Below, one piece after another: positions 8,134 through 16,128 of a DNA stretch of 64,000 bases (the first letter of the stretch is position 1; each line of letters opens with the position of its first letter). The stretch is from Gaiellasilicea sp963761905 (GTDB lineage Bacteria > Actinomycetota > Thermoleophilia > Gaiellales > Gaiellaceae), in the NCBI GenBank assembly GCA_963761905.1, contig CAVXIQ010000001.1, positions 292,869-356,868 of the forward strand, read 5' to 3'. The position numbers were made by a program, and so were the translations under genes. The notes under the pieces are model-generated. The model saw only the letters and a program-made list of their open reading frames with translations. It made no database searches and was not told the DNA's origin.

Positions 8134-8675
8134 TCGGGATCTTCGGAGGACGCTTCGACCCGCCGCACCTCGGTCACCTCGCACTTGCCCGCGCCGCCGT
8201 CCGCCACTTCGGGATCGACGAGCTGCACGTGACGGTCGTGGCCGATGCGGCGCACAAGCCCGCGGAAGCCCCGGCGGGGGATCGGCTGGAGCTCGCGAAG
8301 CTGACCTTCGCCGACCTGAACGCCGTGGTCGAGCTCGAGCAGCATGCGTACACCGTCGACGCGCTCGAAGCGTACGGCTACGACGAGCCGATCTTTCTGA
8401 TCGGCGCCGATCAGCTCGCAGCGCTTCCGAGCTGGAAGGAGCCCGAACGCGTGCTCGAGCTCGCCCGGCTCGGCGTCGCCGCACGTCCGGGTTACGAGCT
8501 CCCGATCGCGTCGCCGCGAGTCGAGGTCTTCGAGCTCGAGCCGCACCCCGTTTCCTCGTCGGAGCTCCGCCGGCGCGTCCGGGAGGGAAGCTCGATCGAC
8601 GGATTCGTCGTCCCCGCCGTCGCCGCCTACATCACCGCGCGAGGCCTTTACACCCGCGCGCGACGGCTACACTGA
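8124..8675 (+). CDS. nadD: nicotinate-nucleotide adenylyltransferase
   Basis: A 183-residue enzyme that adenylates nicotinate mononucleotide to deamido-NAD, the shared step of NAD synthesis. The nucleotidyltransferase signature GIFGGRFDPPHLGHLALA is at residues 5-22 (the usual GG-F-DP-x-H-x-G-H), and the C-terminal motif is PVSSSELRRRVREG. GGRFDPPH has Arg where many homologues have Ser or Thr. It begins inside the end of obgE and ends in the CTGA overlap with rsfS. Confidence 0.95.
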   Translation: MAVVGIFGGRFDPPHLGHLALARAAVRHFGIDELHVTVVADAAHKPAEAPAGDRLELAKLTFADLNAVVELEQHAYTVDALEAYGYDEPIFLIGADQLAALPSWKEPERVLELARLGVAARPGYELPIASPRVEVFELEPHPVSSSELRRRVREGSSIDGFVVPAVAAYITARGLYTRARRLH

Positions 8676-9037
8676 GCGCTCTGAACTCGCTCGAACAAGC
8701 ACGCCGGATCGCCGCTCTCGCAGCGGAGAAGCTGGCCGAAGACGTCGTCATCCTCGACATGCGACCCGTGTGCGTCTACACGGATTTCTTCGTACTCGCG
8801 ACCGGCCGGAGCGCCCGCCAGACGAAGTCGATCTACGACGAGGTCTACGGCCGGCTCAAGGCCGAGGCCAAGCTGACGCCGCGCGCCACCGACGGGACCC
8901 GCGAGGCGGAATGGATCGTGGCCGACTACCTCGACGTCGTCCTCCACGTCTTCACGCCGGAGACCCGCGCTTTCTACCGACTCGAGGATCTCTGGGGCGA
9001 CGTGCCGGCCGTGGAGCTCGAAGCCGCGACCGCCTGA
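8672..9037 (+). CDS. rsfS: ribosome silencing factor RsfS
   Basis: The conserved domain begins with SLEQARRIAALAAEKLAEDVVILDMRPV and continues YTDFFVLATGRSARQTKSIYDEVYG and AEWIVADYLDVVLHVFTPETRAFYRLEDLWGD, which is diagnostic for RsfS (the W-x3-D-Y-x-D-V-V-x-H-x-F motif). The first ATG in frame (8759) would remove about 29 conserved residues. The only nearby initiator-like codons in frame are CTG at 8672, in a CTGA overlap with the nadD stop, and CTG at 8681. I therefore place the start at 8672, giving 121 residues. RsfS binds ribosomal protein L14 and blocks subunit joining during starvation. Confidence 0.85.
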   Translation: MSALNSLEQARRIAALAAEKLAEDVVILDMRPVCVYTDFFVLATGRSARQTKSIYDEVYGRLKAEAKLTPRATDGTREAEWIVADYLDVVLHVFTPETRAFYRLEDLWGDVPAVELEAATA

Positions 9038-9038
9038 G

Positions 9039-10683
9039 CTACGGACCGCCGCGGACGGTCGCGAAGATCGCCTGGCGGTAGCTGCCACCGACGGGGGCGG
9101 CCGCGAGCGAGAAGACGGGCACCGGTCGGCCTCCGGCCCAGGACGTCGAGACGTAGTCGCCGAGCATCCTCCCGAGCCCGGTACTCGCAATCCAGCCGAT
9201 CGGCATCCGCTCGACACTCAGAATCTGCGGGCGACCCCAGGTGCGCCCGCCGTCGGACGATCGGATCAGGCGGACGTCGACGCCGGGGCAGTCGCCGAGC
9301 GCGCACCCCTCCGGCTCGGGCAGCGTGTGCAGGACGAGCGCGACCCGCGCAGTCGCGCCGGACGAGGCGGGATCGACCGCGAGGCCGGGCAGGAAATGAT
9401 CCACGTCGCTCAGCACGTCCCCGGCAGTCACGCGAACCGGAGCCGCCCAGTTGACGCCGTTCTCGGAACGCGCGAGCACGATGTCGGAGCCGATGCAGTC
9501 GTCGCGGAAGCGGCAGTCGCTCCACGCGACGTAGACGCGACCGCGCGCGTCGACGTCTCCGGTGACGAGCGGCGGCGCGCGAACGCCGGTAAAGGCGTCT
9601 TCCGGAAAGCGTCCCAGTCGGATCGGCCCGGTGAACGTCAGGCCGCCGTCGACCGAGCGAACCACCCCTATCTCGTTCAGATCCGACGCCGTGAAGAGCG
9701 ACGAGATCGTGAATGCAAGGACGAGCGAGCCGTCGGGACGGATGATCGGATACGCGCCGTTGACCGAGCTGCCGAGCGTGCCGTCGGCCGGGGTCGGAAC
9801 GGCAGTCGACCAGGTGCGGCCTCCGTCGGTCGAGCGCCGGACGGCGATCCTGTTCGCCTCGACGTCGTAGTAGGCCAGGTAGCAGCGACCGCGGAAGCGG
9901 CTCGTGCGGCCGTTGTCGCAAGCGAGCCACTGCTTGTCGTAGTGCTCCGCCGCGTCGGCCGCCGCGATCACCGGAGCCTCCCAGGCGCGTCCGTCGGGAG
10001 AGCGGTTGATCGTGAGCACGTTGCTCGTCTCGACAGCGAGTGACGAGGCGAGCCAGACGCGGTGCAGGGCGTCGTAGGCGACCACGGGATCGCTGACAGC
10101 GCCGAACGGGCCGCCGCCCGGCGTCTCGTCGACGAGCCCCGGCAGCAATCCCGACCGCCACGTGACGCCAGCGTCGGTGGAGGTCGCCCAGGCGTGCGCC
10201 GCGGCGCCACCGCTCTCGTTCCGGCCCGACTGGAAGAGGGTGACGATCGTCGAGCCGAAGGAGAAGCTATCCGGCTCGACCTGCGTCTCGTGCTGGCTCT
10301 GCGGGTTCACCGTCGAATCCCGGGAGAGCTGGAGGCTCAGCACCTCGCAGTCGGCGGCCACCCGGTCGATCCGCTCCGCGACGACCACATCACGTCCGGC
10401 GCCGCAGCGCACGTCGTCGCGCGCCCCGTCGAGATGGACGCCGATCCGGTCGGCGCCCGCGCCGCCGTCGACGAAGTCGCGACCGGCGCCACCCTCGAGA
10501 AAGTCGGCGCCTCCGCGACCCGCAAGCCGATCGTCCCCACCGTTGCCGCGGATCGCGTCGGCCGTCTGCGTACCGTTCAGCGCGTCCGCTCGCGCAGAGC
10601 CCGTGATCGTCGCGCCGGTCGCAGGTTGGGCGGCGACGAGGGCGGCGCAGGCACAGGCTGAGGGCGAAGCGCGTCGGGCGCAT
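9039..10683 (-). CDS. secreted BNR/sialidase-fold protein with N-terminal RTX repeats (frameshifted)
   Basis: The ATG at 10681-10683 opens a signal-peptide-like MRPTRFALS. One base must be removed near 10659 for the frame to continue as ACACAALVAAQPATGA. Calcium-binding nonapeptide repeats follow (NGGDDRLAGRGGADFLEGGAGRDFVDGGAGADRIG, in several short units). Next comes a large beta-propeller with repeated sialidase-type blocks such as STDAGVTWRSG, STDGGRTWSTA, SVDGGLTFTG and SSDGGRTWGRP. The product is about 548 residues. It is likely exported and may bind or cleave surface glycans, but no sialidase active-site arginine triad was confirmed. It converges on rsfS, with one base between the stops. 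Confidence 0.7.
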
Positions 10684-10755
10684 CGGCTCGACTCTACTCC
10701 GCCGCTCCTTCGGAGCAGAATGCGATCGCCCAGGACGACGCGCAGCTCGAGCGGC

Positions 10756-10761
10756 TAGAAT
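10756..10761 (+). promoter_or_regulatory. possible -10 box for tRNA-Ala(GGC)
   Basis: TAGAAT lies 11 bases upstream of the tRNA 5' end, the expected distance for a -10 hexamer. No clear -35 was found. Confidence 0.35.
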
Positions 10762-10772
10762 CGTCGTCCCCA

Positions 10773-10845
10773 GGGGCCATAGCTCAGCTGGGAGAGCGTC
10801 TGGCTGGCAGCCAGAAGGTCGCCGGTTCGAGCCCGGCTGGCTCCA
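10773..10845 (+). tRNA. tRNA-Ala (anticodon GGC)
   Basis: Seventy-three bases fold as a complete cloverleaf. The acceptor stem is GGGGCCA/TGGCTCC with one G-U pair, the D arm is AGCTCAGCTGGGAGAGC, the anticodon stem-loop is TCTGG-CTGGCAG-CCAGA, giving GGC, and the T arm is GCCGG-TTCGAGC-CCGGC. The 3' CCA is not encoded (TCCA is followed by TGA). It decodes GCC and GCU alanine codons. Confidence 0.97.
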
Positions 10846-10898
10846 TGATCGTCATTGGGTGACACCCTGTTGACTCGGCGCGTGAGAAGCTGCGGGCC

Positions 10899-11902
10899 GT
10901 GACGAATCGCCAGATCACGCTCGCGGCTCGGCCCGTCGGCTTTCCGCAGGAGTCGGACTTCGCCCTCGTCGAGTCGCCGCTCCCCGAGCCGGGCCCGGGC
11001 GAGGTCCTCGTTCGCTCGCACTTCCTCTCGCTCGACCCGTACATGCGCGCGCGGATGAGCGAGGCACGCTCGTACGAGAAGCCGACGGCGATCGGCGGCG
11101 TGATGACCGGGTCAGGTCGTCGGCGAGGTGGTCGAGAGCGACGACCGCCGCTTTTCGCCGGGCGAGCTCGTCGTCGGCCAGCTCGGCTGGCAGGAGCACG
11201 CGGTCGTCCGCGGCAGCGCGCTCAGGAGGATCGACACGGGGCTGGCTCCGGCTTCCGCCTGGCTGCACGTCCTCGGGATCACCGGGCTGACCGCCTACTT
11301 CGGCCTCTTCGACGTCGGGCGGCCGAGACCGGGTGACACCGTGGTCGTCTCGGGCGCGGCGGGCGCAGTGGGTCAGATCGTCGGTCAGCTCGCGAGGATC
11401 GCCGGCTGCCGAACCGTCGGTCTCGCCGGTGGCTCCGGAGAAGGTCGCCGACCTGAAGGAGCTCTACGGCTACGACGTCGGGATCGACTACAAGCGCGAC
11501 GACGTCAACGCAGCGCTCAAGGAGGCCTGCCCGCGCGGGATCGACGTGTACTTCGACAACGTCGGCGGCGCGCTCTCGGAGACGATCTTCCGCCGGCTCG
11601 CGATCGGGGCGCGCGTTCCGATTTGCGGGCAGATCTCGCAGTACAACCTCGCAGAGCCCGAGCTCGCACCTCGCAACCTCGGGTTCCTGATCGTCTTCCG
11701 CGCGACGCTCGCGGGGTTCCTGGTCACCGACTACGTCCATCGCTTCGAGGAAGGCCTGACGCGGCTCGGCGGCCTGCTCCGCGAGGGGCGCCTTCAGTAC
11801 CGCGAGGACATCACCGAGGGCATCGAGCACGCCCCGCGAGCGTTCATCGGGATGCTCAACGGCGAGAACCGCGGCAAGACGCTCGTCAAGCTCGCAGGCT
11901 AG
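10899..11902 (+). CDS. MDR-superfamily NADP-dependent oxidoreductase (two frame breaks)
   Basis: The first segment from GTG 10899 reads TNRQITLAARPVGFPQESDF and FLSLDPYMRARMSE, typical of zinc-free leukotriene B4 12-hydroxydehydrogenase/CurA-like reductases. One extra base near 11112 moves the frame to QVVGEVVESDDRRFSPGELVVG and GDTVVVSGAAGAVGQIVGQLA, the NADPH-binding AxxGxxG motif. A second extra base near 11435 leads to EKVADLKELYGYDVGIDYK, DVYFDNVGGALSE and the final ENRGKTLVKLAG. Removing one base at each site restores a full protein of about 333 residues. It would reduce alkenal or enone double bonds with NADPH in the cytoplasm. Confidence 0.8.
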
Positions 11903-12879
11903 GCAACCGGGATGCCCGCGTCGGCGAGGATCTGCCGCAGCATCAGCGCGTTCGCGGGCGCCTGCGCCACGAGCCCCTTCTGCGGATCGCCCGCCACCTC
12001 GTACGGGTCGAGTCCGGCGATCCCGCCGAAGGACGGCATGGTCGAGCGGCCGTTGTTGTTGAACATCGCGTAGACGTCGTCGGCGTCGGACGCCAGCTCG
12101 CGCAGCGGCTCGACCCACTCGTCGAGCTCCTCGGTCGAGTAGAGATGGTCGAAGCGCTCGGCCGCGCTGCCCGTCCGCTTGTTCCAGGTCGCCGCATTCC
12201 GGCCGTGGAAGCGAACGTACGCGGTCGAGCTCGTGCGGGCGACCACCGTCTGGACGAGGTTCTTCGCCTCGGTCTTCGGCGCGTCGACGATCACGTAGGT
12301 GAGGCCACGACTCTCGAGGAACGCAAGCGTCTCGGCCCGGTGCTCCTCGTCGAGCCAGCTCCGGTGACGGAACTCGAGCAGCAGCTCGTCTCCCGGAAGC
12401 TGCTCCTGCGCCCACTCGATGTACTCGAATGACGCGGGCTTGTGGACGACGTACGACGGAAACTGGAGGAGGATCCCGCCGAGCTTGCCGGTCATCCGAA
12501 GGGGCTCGAGCGCGGACGAGAAACGGCGGAAGACCTCGGCCCGGAGCTCGCGCGGCGGCCGGTCGACCCGGCCGCGCTCGTCCACCGGCATCACGTCGCG
12601 CAGATCCTCGGGCAGCGCCTCGAGCTTGACGGGGTGGCGAGTCATGAGCCCGAACGCCTTCACGTGCATCGTGAAGCCGGGCGGCGTCCGCTCGGCCCAC
12701 GTGCCGACGAGCTGTGCGTCGGGAAGCCGGTAGTAGGTCGAGTTCGCCTCGACGACGCCGAAGCGGTCCGTGTAGTAGCGCAGCCGCTCCTCGGCGGAGC
12801 GGACGCCGGGCGGGTACCAGACCTTCGTCAGCGTCTCGTCCGCCCACGAGCAGACGCCGATCCGAACCGTCGCGCTCAT
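11899..12879 (-). CDS. DUF72 (YecE-like) family protein
   Basis: A 326-residue protein with the DUF72 TIM-barrel signatures RIGVCSWADETL, FGVVEANSTYYRLP, FTMHVKAFGLMTRH, LLLEFRHRSWLDEEHR and AYVRFHGRNAATW, and the late motif VYAMFNNNGRSTMP. The biochemical role of DUF72 is unestablished; a nuclease-like or isomerase-like function has been suggested from fold alone. It is cytoplasmic with no signal peptide. Its last four bases overlap the stop of the convergent oxidoreductase gene. Confidence 0.9.
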   Translation of the reverse strand: MSATVRIGVCSWADETLTKVWYPPGVRSAEERLRYYTDRFGVVEANSTYYRLPDAQLVGTWAERTPPGFTMHVKAFGLMTRHPVKLEALPEDLRDVMPVDERGRVDRPPRELRAEVFRRFSSALEPLRMTGKLGGILLQFPSYVVHKPASFEYIEWAQEQLPGDELLLEFRHRSWLDEEHRAETLAFLESRGLTYVIVDAPKTEAKNLVQTVVARTSSTAYVRFHGRNAATWNKRTGSAAERFDHLYSTEELDEWVEPLRELASDADDVYAMFNNNGRSTMPSFGGIAGLDPYEVAGDPQKGLVAQAPANALMLRQILADAGIPVA

Positions 12880-12901
12880 GCCGACGATCGTAGGCGAGCT
12901 A

Positions 12902-12940
12902 CCCGGGTGCGTCCCCGCTTCCAGCGGAGACGCACCCGGG
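12902..12940 (-). terminator. strong hairpin terminator-like structure
   Basis: CCCGGGTGCGTC pairs with GACGCACCCGGG (12 perfect pairs), with an inner CCGCT/AGCGG stem and a three-base loop. It sits just past the glycosidase stop on the minus strand. There is no strong T-run. Confidence 0.65.
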
Positions 12941-12948
12941 CTTGACCG

Positions 12949-14370
12949 CTAGACCCCGTTGACCGTCAGCGTCCGCTTCAGCTCGACCCCACCGCCGCTG
13001 AAGATGTTCGCAGTCACCTGCACGGTGTACGTGTGGCCCTTGACCGGCCGGAACCCGAGCAGCCGCACCTTGCCGGTCGCGTCGAGCGCCAGCGGTGACG
13101 AGGGTTGGGCATCGGCGATGAGCTTGCCCTTCTCGTAGACCTTGACGTTGAAGCCGACGCGCTCGCCCGGCCGGGAGCCGGCGGCGTACTGGCGGAGGTA
13201 GACCGGCACCGTCGGATTGGCGATCCCCGCCCGGAGGTTGAAGATCGCGTTCCGGGCATCGACGAGGCGCGCGAACGAGGTGAACCGCGCGAGCGACGGC
13301 TTCGGAGCGCCGGTGCGGGTGCGGAGACCGCTCTGCCACTCGCTCGTGGCGTGGTCGCGGAAGACGAACCAGATGAACATGTCCGTCCGCGGGTCCTGAC
13401 GGGCCAGCGCGAGCGCCTGCGCCGCGTAGGCGGCTTGTGCCGCGCGCGAGATGCCGTTCGGCTCCCCGTCCTGGCGAACCTCGTGTCCGTACTCGGTGAT
13501 CCAGATCCGCACGTTCGGGCGCTTGAACCACTTGTCGAGATCCTTCTCGAACCGTGCGAACGACTTCAGCGTCACGTTCGGATAGCGCACGAGCTGGGTC
13601 GGCTTCAGGTTGACCGGCACCGGATACGGGTGCTGCGCCCAGGCATCGAACTTGAGCCGCGGGTTGGCAGCTGCGACGAGCCGGGCGAAGCGGGCCGGCG
13701 AGTGCGTCGCCGACTTGCCTGCCAAGACCTTGTCGCGGCCTGCCGAGGACGTACTGCCGATCGCGATCTTGGCCTGCGGGCTCCCGGCCTTGATTCCGGC
13801 GTACGCCGCCGCAGCGAGCTTCGCGTAGTTGCGCGGGCCTACCGACTTGCCCTGGGCGTCGAACTGCGGGGCCAGGAAGAGCTGGAGGTTCGACTCGTTC
13901 CAGATCGAGTAGAAGCGGACGAACGGGTAGCCGGCGAAGCGGCCGGAGTAGCGGGAAGCGATCGCCCGCGAGAACGCGGTCAGGTCGGACAGCCGGGTCG
14001 GCATGTAGTTCGGGGTCTTGTTGCCGTTCGCCCACTTCGGCGTGCCCCAGATCGTGATCAGCACCTCCATGTCCCGGGCCTGCGTGTTGCGCACGAGCTC
14101 GTCGAGATCGTTGAAGCGGTACGCGGGGTCGAACGAGTTCGAAGCGTTCTTCGGGCGCGTCGGCGCGACGTTCGCCCAGGTCACGAGGGTTCGCACGATC
14201 GTCGCGTTGGCGTCGCGCGCCTGGTCGAGCATCTCCGCGCGACGCTCCTCGTACCGGAAGTTCGGGTCGTCGTGGAAGCCGAGGTGCATGCGGGGTGCGG
14301 CGCTGGCAACCGAGGGTGCGAGCAGCAGGACGGCAGACGCCGCGAGCAGGAACCGGATAGGTCGTTTCAC
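12949..14370 (-). CDS. secreted clan A glycoside hydrolase-like protein
   Basis: I start at GTG 14368-14370 because AAAGGAG lies eight bases upstream, giving 473 residues. The N-terminus is a signal peptide (KRPIRFLLAASAVLLLAPSVASA). A TIM-barrel glycosidase domain follows, with the acid/base candidate FYSIWNESN (Glu near residue 158) and the nucleophile candidate RIWITEYGHE (Glu near 291), the usual pair in clan A retaining enzymes (GH5/GH39-like). The last 90 residues form a beta-rich domain (VGFNVKVYEKGKLIADAQ). It should act outside the cell on a plant or microbial polysaccharide; the substrate is unknown. Confidence 0.8.
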   Translation of the reverse strand: MKRPIRFLLAASAVLLLAPSVASAAPRMHLGFHDDPNFRYEERRAEMLDQARDANATIVRTLVTWANVAPTRPKNASNSFDPAYRFNDLDELVRNTQARDMEVLITIWGTPKWANGNKTPNYMPTRLSDLTAFSRAIASRYSGRFAGYPFVRFYSIWNESNLQLFLAPQFDAQGKSVGPRNYAKLAAAAYAGIKAGSPQAKIAIGSTSSAGRDKVLAGKSATHSPARFARLVAAANPRLKFDAWAQHPYPVPVNLKPTQLVRYPNVTLKSFARFEKDLDKWFKRPNVRIWITEYGHEVRQDGEPNGISRAAQAAYAAQALALARQDPRTDMFIWFVFRDHATSEWQSGLRTRTGAPKPSLARFTSFARLVDARNAIFNLRAGIANPTVPVYLRQYAAGSRPGERVGFNVKVYEKGKLIADAQPSSPLALDATGKVRLLGFRPVKGHTYTVQVTANIFSGGGVELKRTLTVNGV

Positions 14371-14475
14371 GGGCAAGACTCCTTTGGCTGGACGAGTGTC
14401 GGGCCTGGGTTTTCCCGAACAGCGCGCCACGGTAGCGAGCGCGTATGAGGACAGTGTTAGGTCGGAGCCGGACGG

Positions 14476-15525
14476 TCAGGCGGCGTCGCGGAGGGCCTCG
14501 ATCTCGCGCGAGAGTGCCAGCCGCTCGAGTGCGTGGCCTTCGATCTGGCGAACCCGCTCGCGGGTCAACCCGAGCACGCGTCCGATCTGCTCGAGCGACT
14601 GCGGATCCTGGCCGCCCAGGCCGTAGCGAAGCCTCACTACCTCGCGCTCCCGGGTCGAGAGCTGCTCGAGCGCACGATGAAGCGTCTCCTCGGTGAGGCT
14701 GATCTCGACCTCGGCCTCGACGCCGCCCTGCTCGTCGCCGAGGAGATCGCCGATCGATGCGTCGCCGTCGTCGCCGAGCGGCTTGTCGAGGCTCGTCACG
14801 GCGCGGGCAGCCTGCCGCACCTCCTTCAGGTGCTTGAGCGAGATCTTCGCCGCGGCGGCGATCTCCTCGTCGGTCGGCGCTCGTCCGAGCTTCGCGCTCA
14901 GGTCGCGCTCCGCGCGGCCGATTCGAGTCTCCCGCTCCGCGATGTGCACCGGGATCCGGATCGTGCGCGACTTGTTCGCGACTCCGCGTTGCACGGCCTG
15001 GCGGATCCACCACGTCGCGTAGGTCGAGAACTTGAAACCGCGGCGCCAGTCGAACTTCTCGACGGCCCGGATCAGCCCGATCACGCCCTCCTGGATCAGG
15101 TCGAGCAGCGAGAGGCCGTGCCCCTGGTAGCGCTTCGCGATCGACACCACGAGCCGGAGGTTCGAGTTGATCATCGTCTCCTTGGCCTGCCGATCTCCGC
15201 GCTCGACGCGCTTCGCGAGCTCCACCTCCTCCGCGGCGGTGAGGAGCGGATAACGCCCAGCCTCGTTGAGGAAGAGCTGGAGAGAGTCGGTCGTCGCGTG
15301 CGCGAGGTCGCCGTTCACGTAGGTGGCTTCCTGCTTCTGCGTCCGGCCGCAATCGTCCGAGAGGACGATGTTCCGCTCGTCGAGCTCGGCGTAGAGAGCC
15401 TCCAGCTCGTCATCCTCGAGCTCGACGTCCTGCAAGGCGGCACTGAACTCGGAGAGGTTGAGGCAACCTGCTTCTTCCCCCGCTTCGAGCAGGGGAACGA
15501 GGGTCTCGCGACTCATGACGCTCAT
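14476..15525 (-). CDS. RNA polymerase sigma-70 factor, group 1/2
   Basis: A 349-residue sigma factor. Region 1.1-like acidic sequence occupies about residues 1-75, followed by region 1.2 (DSLQLFLNEAGRYPLLTAAEEVELAKRVE). Region 2 has NLRLVVSIAKRYQGHGLSLLDLIQEGVIGLIRAVEKFD and the -10 recognition helix FKFSTYATWWIRQAV. Region 3 contains IRIPVHIAE, and region 4 contains EREVVRLRYGLGG and the -35 helix SLEQIGRVLGLTRERVRQIE. It directs core polymerase to housekeeping-type promoters. Whether it is the primary or an alternative group 2 factor needs the rest of the genome. Several M codons compete for the start (15525 or 15516). Confidence 0.92.
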   Translation of the reverse strand: MSVMSRETLVPLLEAGEEAGCLNLSEFSAALQDVELEDDELEALYAELDERNIVLSDDCGRTQKQEATYVNGDLAHATTDSLQLFLNEAGRYPLLTAAEEVELAKRVERGDRQAKETMINSNLRLVVSIAKRYQGHGLSLLDLIQEGVIGLIRAVEKFDWRRGFKFSTYATWWIRQAVQRGVANKSRTIRIPVHIAERETRIGRAERDLSAKLGRAPTDEEIAAAAKISLKHLKEVRQAARAVTSLDKPLGDDGDASIGDLLGDEQGGVEAEVEISLTEETLHRALEQLSTREREVVRLRYGLGGQDPQSLEQIGRVLGLTRERVRQIEGHALERLALSREIEALRDAA

Positions 15526-15579
15526 TCTGCCCGAGATCGAGCCGGCCTAACCTGCCGTGGGATCGCGTAGACTCGGCGC

Positions 15580-15837
15580 GTGATTTGGGAGCTTGTCTTC
15601 ATGCTCGTGATCCTGAAGATCCCGGTCGTCTATCTCTGCGCCGTCGTCTGGTGGGCGATCAAGGCCGAGCCGAGGCCGCTCGAGGGCGCCGGCCGGATCG
15701 CGCGGCTGCAGCCGACACCGCTCGGGCCGGAGCCGGCGTGCGACTGGCCGAGACGCCGCGGCCGTGGTGCGCCCTTCCGGCCTCTCCCGCGTGGAGGACG
15801 CCCCGTCGTCGGGCGTGGGCTGGTGAGAGCCCGGTGA
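15580..15837 (+). CDS. small single-pass membrane protein
   Basis: An 85-residue protein from GTG 15580: one membrane helix (WELVFMLVILKIPVVYLCAVVWWAI), then a basic and proline-rich tail with no known domain. The short distance to the divergent sigma-factor gene suggests a shared promoter region. Its stop overlaps the start of the next gene in GTGA, so the two are coupled. The function is unknown. Confidence 0.65.
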   Translation: MIWELVFMLVILKIPVVYLCAVVWWAIKAEPRPLEGAGRIARLQPTPLGPEPACDWPRRRGRGAPFRPLPRGGRPVVGRGLVRAR

Positions 15838-16106
15838 GCGCGATCCCCGATCCCGCCACGCGCCGGAGTACGGACGCCCGCGAGGCCGTTGCGGGCCTGC
15901 TTGCGACTGCGGCGATCTTCGCGGCGGCCATCGGCGTGGTCTATCGGCCCGTGCGCCTGATCCCGGTCGCGGTGGTACTCGCGCTCGTCGCTGCGCGAAT
16001 GACGACGCGATACTCGCGCCTCGCGGGCCTCGCGATCGCGATCGTCGTCGTCTGCTGGGTGCTCGGGATGACGATCGCCGTGATCACCGAGCGCCCGTTG
16101 TATTGA
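15834..16106 (+). CDS. small multi-helix membrane protein
   Basis: A 90-residue protein from GTG 15834, overlapping the previous stop by four bases. A charged N-terminus (PDPATRRSTDAREAVAG) is followed by about three hydrophobic stretches: LLATAAIFAAAIGVVY, LIPVAVVLALVAARM and LAIAIVVVCWVLGMTIAVI. There is no recognised family. With its partner upstream it probably forms a small membrane complex just before sucA; the role is not known. Confidence 0.65.
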   Translation: MSAIPDPATRRSTDAREAVAGLLATAAIFAAAIGVVYRPVRLIPVAVVLALVAARMTTRYSRLAGLAIAIVVVCWVLGMTIAVITERPLY

Positions 16107-16128
16107 CCCCGCTGCTACAACGATCGGC

